A stretch of DNA of 20,925 nucleotides from Gammaproteobacteria bacterium (GTDB taxonomy: Bacteria > Pseudomonadota > Gammaproteobacteria > Chromatiales > Chromatiaceae). Below the pieces are notes generated by a model that did no database searches, was not told where the DNA came from, and was given only the letters and a program-made list of their open reading frames with translations. The translations under genes and the position numbers were made by a program. Below, one piece after another: positions 8,058-15,431 of the stretch (within the stretch, counting starts at the first letter, position 1; every line of letters begins with the position of its first letter). Where the stretch lies: NCBI GenBank assembly GCA_020630035.1, contig JAHDCB010000004.1:1-20925 (forward strand), given 5' to 3'.

Positions 8058-8394
8058 GCAACAACAAGCCGGTGTTATCGCAGAACAATTGGCGGCAAAA
8101 TTTCTGCAACAACAAGGCCTGACAGAGCTCAAAAAAAATTATCGCTGCCGATCAGGTGAACTGGACCTGATCATGCAGGATCAGGATACGCTCGTGTTTG
8201 TCGAAGTCCGCCAGCGCCGGGATATTCGTTTTGGTGATGCACTGGAAAGTATTGATACCCGCAAACAACACCGGATACGCAAGGCAGCAGAATATTTTTT
8301 GCTGCATTCTGCGTGGACTGGCAACTGCCGGTTTGATGTTGTCGGGCTGGACGGCAAAGGAAAAATCGACTGGATACAATCAGCGTTCGAGTAA
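8047..8394 (+). CDS. yraN: YraN/UPF0102 family nuclease-like protein
   Basis: A 115-residue protein of the UPF0102 family, which has a PD-(D/E)XK nuclease-like fold but no settled cellular role. The core GELDLI (E38, D40) followed by FVEVRQR (E53, then R55 where nucleases have Lys) is the family signature; many YraN proteins also have this Lys-to-Arg change. The ATG at 8047 lies within the end of lpoA (stop at 8055-8057) and has AGGAAG eight bases upstream. The open frame extends further upstream, but that part is a shadow of lpoA. The 3' end overlaps that of convergent fdxA by 15 bases. Confidence 0.93.
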   Translation: MGLRQQQAGVIAEQLAAKFLQQQGLTELKKNYRCRSGELDLIMQDQDTLVFVEVRQRRDIRFGDALESIDTRKQHRIRKAAEYFLLHSAWTGNCRFDVVGLDGKGKIDWIQSAFE

Positions 8395-8703
8395 ATCCAG
8401 CTTATTCGGCTTGTCCCGCCAGTCGTCAGCATCTGCCGGTGGCTCAACAAGTTCAGTAATCACCGGCCACTCTGCTGCTAATTCCGCATTCAATTCGACA
8501 AAATGCTGTTGAGAGTCTGGTAAATCATCTTCTGACAGAATCGCTTCTACCGGACACTCAGGCTCACATAACGCACAATCAATACATTCATCCGGATCGA
8601 TCACCAGGAAATTCGGCCCTTCATGAAAACAATCTACCGGGCAAACTTCCACGCAATCCGTATATTTGCACTTAATGCAGTTTTCTGTCACTACAAAGGT
8701 CAT
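8380..8703 (-). CDS. fdxA: Seven-iron ferredoxin (3Fe-4S/4Fe-4S), FdxA
   Basis: A 107-residue soluble electron carrier. The cysteine spacing reproduces Azotobacter ferredoxin I shifted by one: C9, C17 and C50 suit the 3Fe-4S cluster, C21, C40, C43 and C46 suit the 4Fe-4S cluster, and C12 and C25 are the semi-conserved free cysteines. A C-terminal tail of ~45 residues is rich in acidic residues and proline, as in the family. I chose the ATG at 8703 because it gives the typical MTFVVTENC start and has AGGAAGG upstream; an in-frame ATG at 8736 adds 11 unconserved residues. The physiological redox partner is unknown. Its promoter must lie close to, or overlap, the terminator of the gene upstream. 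Confidence 0.96.
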   Translation of the reverse strand: MTFVVTENCIKCKYTDCVEVCPVDCFHEGPNFLVIDPDECIDCALCEPECPVEAILSEDDLPDSQQHFVELNAELAAEWPVITELVEPPADADDWRDKPNKLDLLER

Positions 8704-8734
8704 AGCACCTTCCTGCGTCGCATTCAGAACACAC

Positions 8735-8763
8735 AAAAACAGGTAAGCGCAACGCTTACCTGT
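8735..8763 (-). terminator. Intrinsic terminator of the coiled-coil/winged-helix gene
   Basis: A perfect 11-base stem (ACAGGTAAGCG 8739-8749, CGCTTACCTGT 8753-8763) with a 3-base loop is followed on the minus strand by a run of T (8739-8735). It begins 8 bases after the stop of the upstream gene and ends 31 bases before the fdxA start, so it separates the two genes and forces fdxA to use a promoter inside or next to the hairpin, or to depend on readthrough. Confidence 0.82.
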
Positions 8764-8771
8764 ATCACCGC

Positions 8772-9212
8772 CTATCCCGCCAACTGATAAACAGATCGAG
8801 CCGGGGAGACCACCTTTTCCTGGCGCTTCAGATAAGATAACGTCTGGCTCAGATTAGAAGTATCCAGGCCTGCTTGTTGCAACACTCCATGCAGGTCTGT
8901 TGTTGTCATCTGACCACCAGAAGAACGTAGTGTCTCCAGTACAGTCCGGCTGACATTACCACTGTTATTGCGGCTGCGGCGTTTTTCTACCGGCATATCA
9001 GGTGACATTTTTTCTCTGATGGCATCAATTTGTTTTTCTATCGCGCTAACGGACTTTCTGTACTCTTTATCCAGATCGCGCCGCTCCTGACGCAAGCTAT
9101 TCAACTCATCCTTCAGCTCCCTGCGAGCAACCTGAGCTTCTTCGGTTCTGCGCGATTTAGCTAAATCAAATAGCTCCTGGGATGTCATTTCATGAATCGG
9201 CTTATCCATCAT
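8772..9212 (-). CDS. Hypothetical coiled-coil protein with C-terminal winged-helix-like domain
   Basis: 146 residues, not recognised as a named family. Residues ~10-70 are a highly charged helix with heptad-like spacing (E/R/K/D-rich), likely a coiled-coil oligomerisation region. A basic linker follows at ~75-87 (KRRSRNNSG). Residues ~88-146 read as a winged helix: helix SRTVLETLRSSG, short strand, helix TDLHGVLQQAG, recognition-like helix DTSNLSQTLSYLKRQ, and a wing EKVVSPARSVYQLAG. The layout (coil, basic linker, small DNA-binding domain) resembles nucleoid-associated or H-NS-like regulators in architecture only. It starts after AGGAG (ATG at 9212, a second ATG at 9209) and ends at a strong terminator, so it looks monocistronic. 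DNA binding is inferred. Confidence 0.75.
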   Translation of the reverse strand: MMDKPIHEMTSQELFDLAKSRRTEEAQVARRELKDELNSLRQERRDLDKEYRKSVSAIEKQIDAIREKMSPDMPVEKRRSRNNSGNVSRTVLETLRSSGGQMTTTDLHGVLQQAGLDTSNLSQTLSYLKRQEKVVSPARSVYQLAG

Positions 9213-9433
9213 TTGGTCTCCTGCATATCAATCTGAGGGTTATTCACCGCGTGCGGTGAGATTAAACAATAGTGAATGCCAAAGAGGGCCGAAATGTCAC
9301 TCTAGTCCCTTTGGCTGTAGTCGAAGCAACCTACCTCGCCCACGATTTAAATTTTATTATGTCGAGCCTGATATCCACGTATATCAAGCATCGTATAATT
9401 ATATCTATATCATATAGTTTGTAAATTACTATT
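9213..9433. other. Non-coding, partly AT-rich spacer with a small palindrome
   Basis: No credible ORF. TCACCGC/GCGGTGA (9244-9250 and 9253-9259, 2-base spacer) forms a palindrome 32 bases upstream of the winged-helix gene start and could be an operator for it. Positions ~9345-9433 are strongly AT-rich with several GATAT/ATATC words (for example near 9369, 9379 and 9402). I see no convincing terminator for mnmH in it. Confidence 0.45.
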
Positions 9434-10576
9434 TTATGGTGCCGACATCATATCCGTTTGGGGATGCATGCCGTAATGAACTGACAAATAATCACATACA
9501 TCCGTATCATTACCACGATACACAATCCGGTGTTGCTTTCGGGTTAACTGATAATGATACATGCGATCATAATAGTCTGTGAGTAGTGCCCGAATCCAGG
9601 CCTGATGTTGCATTGGATCCTGTGCATGTTGCACCAATGCAGTCTGCAATAACTGATTTATCTTACGATAATTCACGCCACCCAAGCGCTTCTGAATACG
9701 CAGCAGGCTGCCCTGTAAACAATCTGACCAGGCCTGAAAGCCCACTTCTATACCCAGCACCTGCTGATAATCAGACAAGCTATCATGCACATATTCCTGA
9801 TAAATCCTGGCCACACGCTGCTCATAATCCGCCTGTAATACCACCACCGGCGCCTGACTGAGTGCAGCATATACCGGCTGCGGAATATGTCGCGAACCAA
9901 TCTGGCGACTTTCATCCTCACTGACAAAATACGCCTGGCCAGCCTGGGTTAACTGATGTAATACGTAAAATAAACGATTCTCAAAATCAATCTGAGTCGG
10001 CTGCGCTGTGGCATACCGGCCAAAGGCAGAACCCCGATGATGCGCCAGACCCTCCAGGTCCAGATGCGGTGCCAATGATCGAATCAATCGGGTTTTACCC
10101 ACCCCGGTCTGCCCTGCAATTACAACCGGGCGCATCCGCTCAGCATCATGTTCCGATTGGTGCAATAAATAACGTCGCAGTGCCTTATACCCACCTGCAA
10201 GACGAGGATAACGAATACCCGTCGCCTCATACAACCACTGTTGGCTGACTCTGGAGCGCAGACCACCACGAAAACAGTACAATGCGCCACCAGGATACTG
10301 CGCAGCATGCACCTGCCAATGGTCAATACGCTGTTGCTTTGTGGGCTCATCAATCAACTTCAGGCCAAGCTGAATGGCTGCTGCCTGCCCCTGTTGCTGA
10401 TAAACCAGCCCAACCTGATGACGCTGTACATCATCTAACAAAGGTATATTGTCCGCCCCCGGAACTGCTCCCGCCAGATATTCCACCGGCGCTCGAACAT
10501 CCAGTAAACGCATCTTCTGCTTAACCACCTGACCCAGGTCAGTGATCACCGGCAAATCAGACGCAAAACGCAACAT
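9434..10576 (-). CDS. mnmH: tRNA 2-selenouridine synthase
   Basis: Also called SelU/YbbB. It replaces the sulfur of 2-thiouridine at wobble position 34 of certain tRNAs with selenium from selenophosphate, via a geranylated intermediate. 380 residues. The N-terminal rhodanese domain carries the catalytic cysteine C101 in LYCFRGGLRS; the C-terminal part is a P-loop domain with Walker A GQTGVGKT at 155-162. Both key motifs are intact. It starts nine bases after the smpB stop with GTAGGGG directly upstream, so smpB-mnmH is an operon. Activity needs selenophosphate synthetase (SelD), not present here, so the gene predicts selenium use by the organism. Confidence 0.95.
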   Translation of the reverse strand: MLRFASDLPVITDLGQVVKQKMRLLDVRAPVEYLAGAVPGADNIPLLDDVQRHQVGLVYQQQGQAAAIQLGLKLIDEPTKQQRIDHWQVHAAQYPGGALYCFRGGLRSRVSQQWLYEATGIRYPRLAGGYKALRRYLLHQSEHDAERMRPVVIAGQTGVGKTRLIRSLAPHLDLEGLAHHRGSAFGRYATAQPTQIDFENRLFYVLHQLTQAGQAYFVSEDESRQIGSRHIPQPVYAALSQAPVVVLQADYEQRVARIYQEYVHDSLSDYQQVLGIEVGFQAWSDCLQGSLLRIQKRLGGVNYRKINQLLQTALVQHAQDPMQHQAWIRALLTDYYDRMYHYQLTRKQHRIVYRGNDTDVCDYLSVHYGMHPQTDMMSAP

Positions 10577-10585
10577 CCCCTACCC

Positions 10586-11056
10586 TCAACGCTTCTTTAA
10601 TAACCGTGCTTGATCGCGCTGCCAGTCCCTGGCCTTAATATCTGCACGCTTATCATACAATTTCTTACCCTTGCCCAGACCAACCTGCAATTTTGCACGC
10701 CCTCGTTTCCAATACAAGCGTAGTGGTACCAGGGTATAACCCTTACGTTCCACAAAGCCAATCAATTTATTCAGCTCCTGTCGGTGCAATAACAATTTAC
10801 GTGCACGTACCGGTTCAGGCCTGATATGTGTTGATGCTGTCACCAACGGTGTAATATGTGCACCTACCAGACACGCCTCGCCTCGTTGTATTAAGACATA
10901 AGTATCATTCAGATTGACTCGTTTAGCACGCAGACTCTTTACCTCCCAACCAAGCAGAACCAGGCCAGCTTCCAGCGTATCGGTTATTTCATAGTCATGT
11001 CGTGCTTTTTTATTCCGTGCGATCTCTGTATCCCTGACCTGATTCTTTTGTCCCAT
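10586..11056 (-). CDS. smpB: SsrA (tmRNA)-binding protein SmpB
   Basis: Binds tmRNA and brings it to stalled ribosomes for trans-translation. 156 residues (E. coli 160). Typical features are the N-terminal ARHDYEI, the beta-barrel segment GWEVKSLR, YTLVPLRLYW in the middle, and the basic C-terminal tail (KGKKLYDKR ... DWQRDQARLLKKR) that enters the decoding centre. AGGAT lies upstream of the ATG at 11056. No ssrA gene is visible next to it. Only 21 bases separate it from the divergent mnmE start. Confidence 0.97.
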   Translation of the reverse strand: MGQKNQVRDTEIARNKKARHDYEITDTLEAGLVLLGWEVKSLRAKRVNLNDTYVLIQRGEACLVGAHITPLVTASTHIRPEPVRARKLLLHRQELNKLIGFVERKGYTLVPLRLYWKRGRAKLQVGLGKGKKLYDKRADIKARDWQRDQARLLKKR

Positions 11057-11077
11057 AAATTATCCTGCGTTTAAAGC

Positions 11078-12409
11078 ATGCATCATGACACCATTTGCGC
11101 CATTGCCACACCGCCCGGACGAGGTGGTATCGGTATTGTGCGATTATCTGGCCCGAAGGCAAAATCTATCGGTTTAGCGATATGCCAGATCACCCAGATC
11201 ACACCGCGCCAGGTGAAATTTGTCAGTTTTTACAGCACCAGTGGCGAACCGATAGACAATGGCCTGATTCTGTTATTTACTGCACCTCACAGCTTCACCG
11301 GTGAAGATGTGATTGAGTTCCAGGGTCATGGCAGCCCGGTTATTTTAGATCAACTGATACAACATTGTATCGGCTCAGGCGCACGTTTAGCCCGGCCCGG
11401 AGAATTCAGTGAGCGCGCCTTTCTGAACGACAAACTGGACCTGGCTCAGGCAGAAGCTATTGCGGACCTGATCAACAGCCAGACCCAATCTGCGGCACGT
11501 CTGGCATTACGCTCGTTACAAGGCGAGTTCTCACAACGTGTCGAAGGGCTGGTAACCAGCCTGATCAAGCTACGTACCTACGTCGAGGCCGCCATAGATT
11601 TTGCCGAAGAAGAAATAGACTTTCTCGCCGACAGCCAGATACAGCACGACCTGCATACCCTGAGCAAACAACTTGCCGCTCTGCAGACCAGTGCCAACCG
11701 AGGGCGGATTTTTCGCGATGGCATGACACTGGTGCTTGCCGGGCGGCCGAATGCCGGCAAATCCAGCCTGCTGAATGCCCTGACCGGTACGGATAGTGCC
11801 ATCGTCACAGAGATTCCGGGCACCACCCGGGACATTCTGCGCGAAGTGATTCAGATCAACGGCATCCCGCTCACTCTGCTGGATACAGCCGGACTACGCC
11901 TGAACCCGGATCCCATTGAGCAACAAGGCATCCGCAAGGCTGAACGCGCCATCACCGACGCAGATCGTATCCTGTGGGTCTATGACGGCACCATTGGCCA
12001 CCCTGAACCAGACACAGAACAACTACCACCCGATGTGCCCATCACCTGGGTACACAACAAAGCCGACCTGAGCGGCGCAACTACCGGCTGCACGACCCAC
12101 AACGAACAAACGACGATTGTGCTCAGTGCACGGGAACAACATGGCATTGACGCTCTGCGTCGCCACCTAGCAGATTGCTGCGGACAGCACCAGAACGACG
12201 GCGGTGAATTCATGGCCCGTCGTCGCCACCTGACAGCGATCACACAAGCAGAAGCACATCTGCAACAGGCACAGCAACATCAGTACGCAGGCGAACTACT
12301 CGCAGAAGATCTGCGCCAGTGCCAGCTAGCCCTTGCTCACATTACCGGTGCCTTTACTTCTGATGACCTGTTAGGCGAAATATTCAGTCAATTCTGCATC
12401 GGAAAATAG
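11078..12409 (+). CDS. mnmE: tRNA uridine-5-carboxymethylaminomethyl modification GTPase MnmE
   Basis: With MnmG it installs the (carboxymethyl)aminomethyl group on C5 of wobble U34. 443 residues (E. coli 454). The N-terminal folate-binding domain begins DTICAIATPPGRGGIGIVRLSG. The inserted G domain has Walker A GRPNAGKS (222-229), the G2 region with PGTTRD, DTAG at 269-272 and NKAD at 327-330. The C-terminus is the invariant FCIGK whose cysteine is essential. No strong Shine-Dalgarno precedes the ATG, but the start is fixed by the family N-terminus. Its promoter must overlap smpB. It is isolated from its usual yidC-rpmH neighbourhood. Confidence 0.97.
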   Translation: MHHDTICAIATPPGRGGIGIVRLSGPKAKSIGLAICQITQITPRQVKFVSFYSTSGEPIDNGLILLFTAPHSFTGEDVIEFQGHGSPVILDQLIQHCIGSGARLARPGEFSERAFLNDKLDLAQAEAIADLINSQTQSAARLALRSLQGEFSQRVEGLVTSLIKLRTYVEAAIDFAEEEIDFLADSQIQHDLHTLSKQLAALQTSANRGRIFRDGMTLVLAGRPNAGKSSLLNALTGTDSAIVTEIPGTTRDILREVIQINGIPLTLLDTAGLRLNPDPIEQQGIRKAERAITDADRILWVYDGTIGHPEPDTEQLPPDVPITWVHNKADLSGATTGCTTHNEQTTIVLSAREQHGIDALRRHLADCCGQHQNDGGEFMARRRHLTAITQAEAHLQQAQQHQYAGELLAEDLRQCQLALAHITGAFTSDDLLGEIFSQFCIGK

Positions 12410-12469
12410 TCTTGATGGACTCATGGTGCTACTCGAACTCGCGCTCAGCAGCAGCGATCTACTAATTAG

Positions 12470-13165
12470 TTAAAACCAAAGCTTCACACCCGCCACCCAC
12501 TGAGTCTCTGATACAGCCTCACCCGCCTGACGTGCCATCTGTGCACGGCCAGTTAACCGGCGTTGCCAGACCAGCCCCAAATATGGCGCAAACTCACGCC
12601 GAATCTCATACGCCAGACGCACACCCAGAGCCAGATCCGCGCCAGAACCCAGGCCGGGTTCAATACGCCGCTGCCACTGCGTACTCAATTCCGGAATCAA
12701 TACCCAGCGCTGAGTCAACATCATTTCATGCTCCAGCTTAAGCTGAATACTCATCCGACCCTGTTTCCCAAGCAACAAGGCAGCGTCTGTTTCCAGCCAG
12801 TAAGGCGCAAGTCCCCGCACCCCCAGCACCAGTGCATGCTGCTCCGGTCGCGGACGACTCTGGTACTGCCAGCCAATCTGCCAATCCCAGTAAGGATCTG
12901 CCGCCCGGCTGTATAACACCTGCACCACCGCTTCTTCCAGCTCTGACTCTACCCATTCCAGATCCGCCTTCCAGCGGAGCTTATGCAGGTCATATCCGGT
13001 CCAGCCCTGTGCTTCTAATACCCAGGGTCGGTGATGAGCGGCATCGCGGATTTCCAGTTGATCAATCACTACCCGGCTGAGTAATGGATCTGCTTCACCC
13101 ATCGCCAACGCACCAGCACTCAACCAGGACAGGATCAGACCCAACAAAATAGTCATCTTGTTCAT
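12470..13165 (-). CDS. copB: Copper resistance outer-membrane protein CopB (short form)
   Basis: Beta-strand-rich outer-membrane protein of the CopB family that accompanies CopA in copper resistance. 231 residues with an N-terminal signal peptide (cleavage likely after GALA). The mature part has family stretches: LEIRD, WVLEAQGWTGYDLHKLRWKA, an alternating pattern of amphipathic strands, and a C-terminal aromatic residue (KLWF), as expected of an outer-membrane barrel. The Met/His-rich N-terminal region found in longer CopB/PcoB proteins is missing. I chose the ATG at 13165, ten bases after the copA stop, with GGAGAGG upstream; the open frame reaches 13255 but that part overlaps copA. It is transcribed with copA. 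Confidence 0.88.
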   Translation of the reverse strand: MNKMTILLGLILSWLSAGALAMGEADPLLSRVVIDQLEIRDAAHHRPWVLEAQGWTGYDLHKLRWKADLEWVESELEEAVVQVLYSRAADPYWDWQIGWQYQSRPRPEQHALVLGVRGLAPYWLETDAALLLGKQGRMSIQLKLEHEMMLTQRWVLIPELSTQWQRRIEPGLGSGADLALGVRLAYEIRREFAPYLGLVWQRRLTGRAQMARQAGEAVSETQWVAGVKLWF

Positions 13166-13175
13166 CACCCTCTCC

Positions 13176-14987
13176 TCAGCGCACAATGACATGCCGGAAC
13201 ATACCCAGCATGTGATACAACAAATGGCAATGATAGGCCCAGCCACCGGGCGCATCTGCGGTCACCAGATAACTGATTTTGGCACCCGGTTGCACTATCA
13301 CAGTATGTTTACGTGGGATTCGTTGCGGGTCGCCCGTTTCCAGATCGCTCCACATACCGTGCAAATGTATCGGATGATTCATCATCGTATCGTTCAGCAG
13401 ATTGATACGCACCCGCTCGCCCAGCTGCAGAAACAAAGGCTCTGCATCTGCAAACGAAATGCCATTGATCGACCACATATAACGGCTCATATTACCCGTC
13501 AGGTGCAAATTGATCTCACGCTCTGGTTCACGCGGATCCGGGGTCGGATATAAATTAAATAAATCCGCATAGGTCAATACCCGCCGCCCGTTATTACGCA
13601 AGCCAACCCCTGGGTCGTCCAGTTGATAGACCGCAGCATCCGCCCGCATATCAACCTGCGGACCATATTCCGTTGATGCATGCACTACCCGTGCCCGGCT
13701 ACCAAAACCAGCCGGGCCACTACCCATCGGTAACGCATGACGCGTCAGTTGCTGGCCAACAGGCTGCGTAGCCGTAGACGAGCGCCGCCGAGGCTGCATA
13801 TGATGACCGGCATGATGCGCGCCGTGCCCGGCATGATGCATGGCCATCCCCATATCACGATGGCCCAGAACGGGCGCCGGATCTAACTCTGGCACCTCAG
13901 CAGTCCACGAAGGATCAGGCGTCAGCGTACCCCGGGCATAGCCCGAACGATCAATTGCCTGAGCAAAGATCGTATAAGCCTGTTCCGCACTCGGAGTCAC
14001 CAGCACATCATACGTTTCCGCAACACCAAACCGGATTTCGTCCACACTGACCGGCTCAATATATTGGCCATCCGCAGCGACCACCGTCATCTGCAGGCCC
14101 GGAATGCACACATCAAACAGGGTCATCGCGGCAGCGTTAATAATACGCAGCAACACTGTCTCGCCACGCTGAAACAAACCGAGCCACCCCGTTGCCGGCG
14201 GCACTCCGTTCAATAAAAAAGTATAGATAGCACCGGTAACATCCGAGATATCCCGATCCGACATGCGCATCTGGTTCCACATGTCACGATCAGCAAAAAA
14301 ACCAGCGACGCCATCTTTCTGCAACTGCTGCCAGGTATCACCCAGGGTACGCTCACGCTGATTGTAATAATGCGGCATCTTTTTCAATGTCGCGTAAACC
14401 GCTTCTGGTGATTCATCACTCCAGTCGGATAACACCAGGGCATATTCACGATCAAACGCAAACGGATAGCCTGCTTTTGGCTCAATCACAATCGCACCAT
14501 AGGCCCCCATCTGTTCCTGAAAACCAGAATGACTGTGATACCAATAGGTGCCATTCTGCACCAGCGGAAACTGATAGCGAAACTGTTCACCGGGTCGAAT
14601 ACCAGTGAAACCTTCACTAATATGCGGCACACCATCTTGTGAACTCGGCAGGATCAGACCGTGCCAGTGGATAGACGTATCTTCCGCCAGGCGATTGACA
14701 ACATCCAGGGTCACCGTCTCTCCTTCGCGAAATCGCAGGGTCGGCGCTGGCACTGAGCCATTGATAGCAGTAGCCCAACGCTGCGTGCCAGTAAAATTCA
14801 CCTCAGTCGGGGTATAGGTTAAAGTAAAGTTCTGACCCCGCAAAGTATCCGGCCCAAGCCGACTCTGCAACGGCACAGCAGCACCAACACCCAGACTGAA
14901 TGCAGCACCTGCTGCTGCAACCCCCTGAACAAAGCGGCGGCGAGAAAGATCCGGCTGCGCCATCTCAGGCAAAACAGGAACATGCAT
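13176..14987 (-). CDS. copA: Copper resistance multicopper oxidase CopA
   Basis: Periplasmic three-domain multicopper oxidase that oxidises or sequesters copper. 603 residues. The N-terminus is a Tat signal with the twin-arginine motif SRRRFV (15-20). All four copper motifs are present: HWHG (107-110), HSH (151-153), HPIHLHG (538-544) and HCHLLYHMLGM (586-596), giving a complete T1 site and trinuclear centre. A Met/His-rich segment at ~376-397, preceding the third cupredoxin domain, probably binds extra copper. I chose the ATG at 14987 because GGAGG lies seven bases upstream; the frame extends to 15011. copB follows after ten bases. This is the soluble oxidase, not the P-type ATPase also named CopA. 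Confidence 0.95.
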   Translation of the reverse strand: MHVPVLPEMAQPDLSRRRFVQGVAAAGAAFSLGVGAAVPLQSRLGPDTLRGQNFTLTYTPTEVNFTGTQRWATAINGSVPAPTLRFREGETVTLDVVNRLAEDTSIHWHGLILPSSQDGVPHISEGFTGIRPGEQFRYQFPLVQNGTYWYHSHSGFQEQMGAYGAIVIEPKAGYPFAFDREYALVLSDWSDESPEAVYATLKKMPHYYNQRERTLGDTWQQLQKDGVAGFFADRDMWNQMRMSDRDISDVTGAIYTFLLNGVPPATGWLGLFQRGETVLLRIINAAAMTLFDVCIPGLQMTVVAADGQYIEPVSVDEIRFGVAETYDVLVTPSAEQAYTIFAQAIDRSGYARGTLTPDPSWTAEVPELDPAPVLGHRDMGMAMHHAGHGAHHAGHHMQPRRRSSTATQPVGQQLTRHALPMGSGPAGFGSRARVVHASTEYGPQVDMRADAAVYQLDDPGVGLRNNGRRVLTYADLFNLYPTPDPREPEREINLHLTGNMSRYMWSINGISFADAEPLFLQLGERVRINLLNDTMMNHPIHLHGMWSDLETGDPQRIPRKHTVIVQPGAKISYLVTADAPGGWAYHCHLLYHMLGMFRHVIVR

Positions 14988-15089
14988 AAGATATCCTCCA
15001 TACAACAGCAACCTGCCAGATGGCAGATTACCGCATCATCGATAACAACAAATAACCAGCATATCCGTGCTGACAAACACCGACAACAA

Positions 15090-15410
15090 TCAGGTGGCAA
15101 TCTGTGGAGGATGGTCGATCGGGGAGGGGAAGTCAGGCAGGCAAAGAAAGGCCGGGGTATTTGCATACCCGCAAATAACAGGGACGATGCCAAAGAAACC
15201 AACATCTGGCTGTATCACAGCCACACAACAAGTCAGCGCAATACATTCAGCACAGACTGCGTCTGTGGCATCAACAGGGCAATGCGGATTGACCATCGCA
15301 CCAGATACCGCCGCCGGTAGCCGAGCACTCACTGATGAGTCAGCAGACTCTGCCAGCGATTGGCCGTACGGTGCTACGAGCCATAACACCATCAATAATC
15401 GTATCAGCAT
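15090..15410 (-). CDS. Small Cys-rich exported protein upstream of copA (hypothetical)
   Basis: 106 residues with a Sec-type signal peptide (1-20, ending QSLA). The mature part has seven cysteines (44, 53, 56, 61, 62, 80, 90) including HC, CAEC and CC, a hydrophobic stretch at ~64-90, and a Pro-rich tail ending in DHPPQIAT. Small secreted proteins with such Cys clusters and Pro-rich tails often precede copA in copper clusters (CopL-like or DUF2946-like), so a copper-handling role is plausible; I infer this from pattern and position, not from a confident family match. It starts 21 bases after the Nudix stop and ends 102 bases before copA. The ribosome site is weak, which lowers confidence that it is translated. 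Confidence 0.5.
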   Translation of the reverse strand: MLIRLLMVLWLVAPYGQSLAESADSSVSARLPAAVSGAMVNPHCPVDATDAVCAECIALTCCVAVIQPDVGFFGIVPVICGYANTPAFLCLPDFPSPIDHPPQIAT

Positions 15411-15431
15411 GCGAGAAAGATCATCGAATAA

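Noticed and set aside
12410..12469. Possible terminator between convergent mnmE and copB
   Set aside because: Only a four-base AGTC/GACT pairing and a CTAATTAG palindrome are visible; no convincing stem with a T-run on either strand.
15013..15026. CTGCC/GGCAG hairpin before copA
   Set aside because: Only five base pairs and no T-tract; too weak to call a terminator or regulatory stem.
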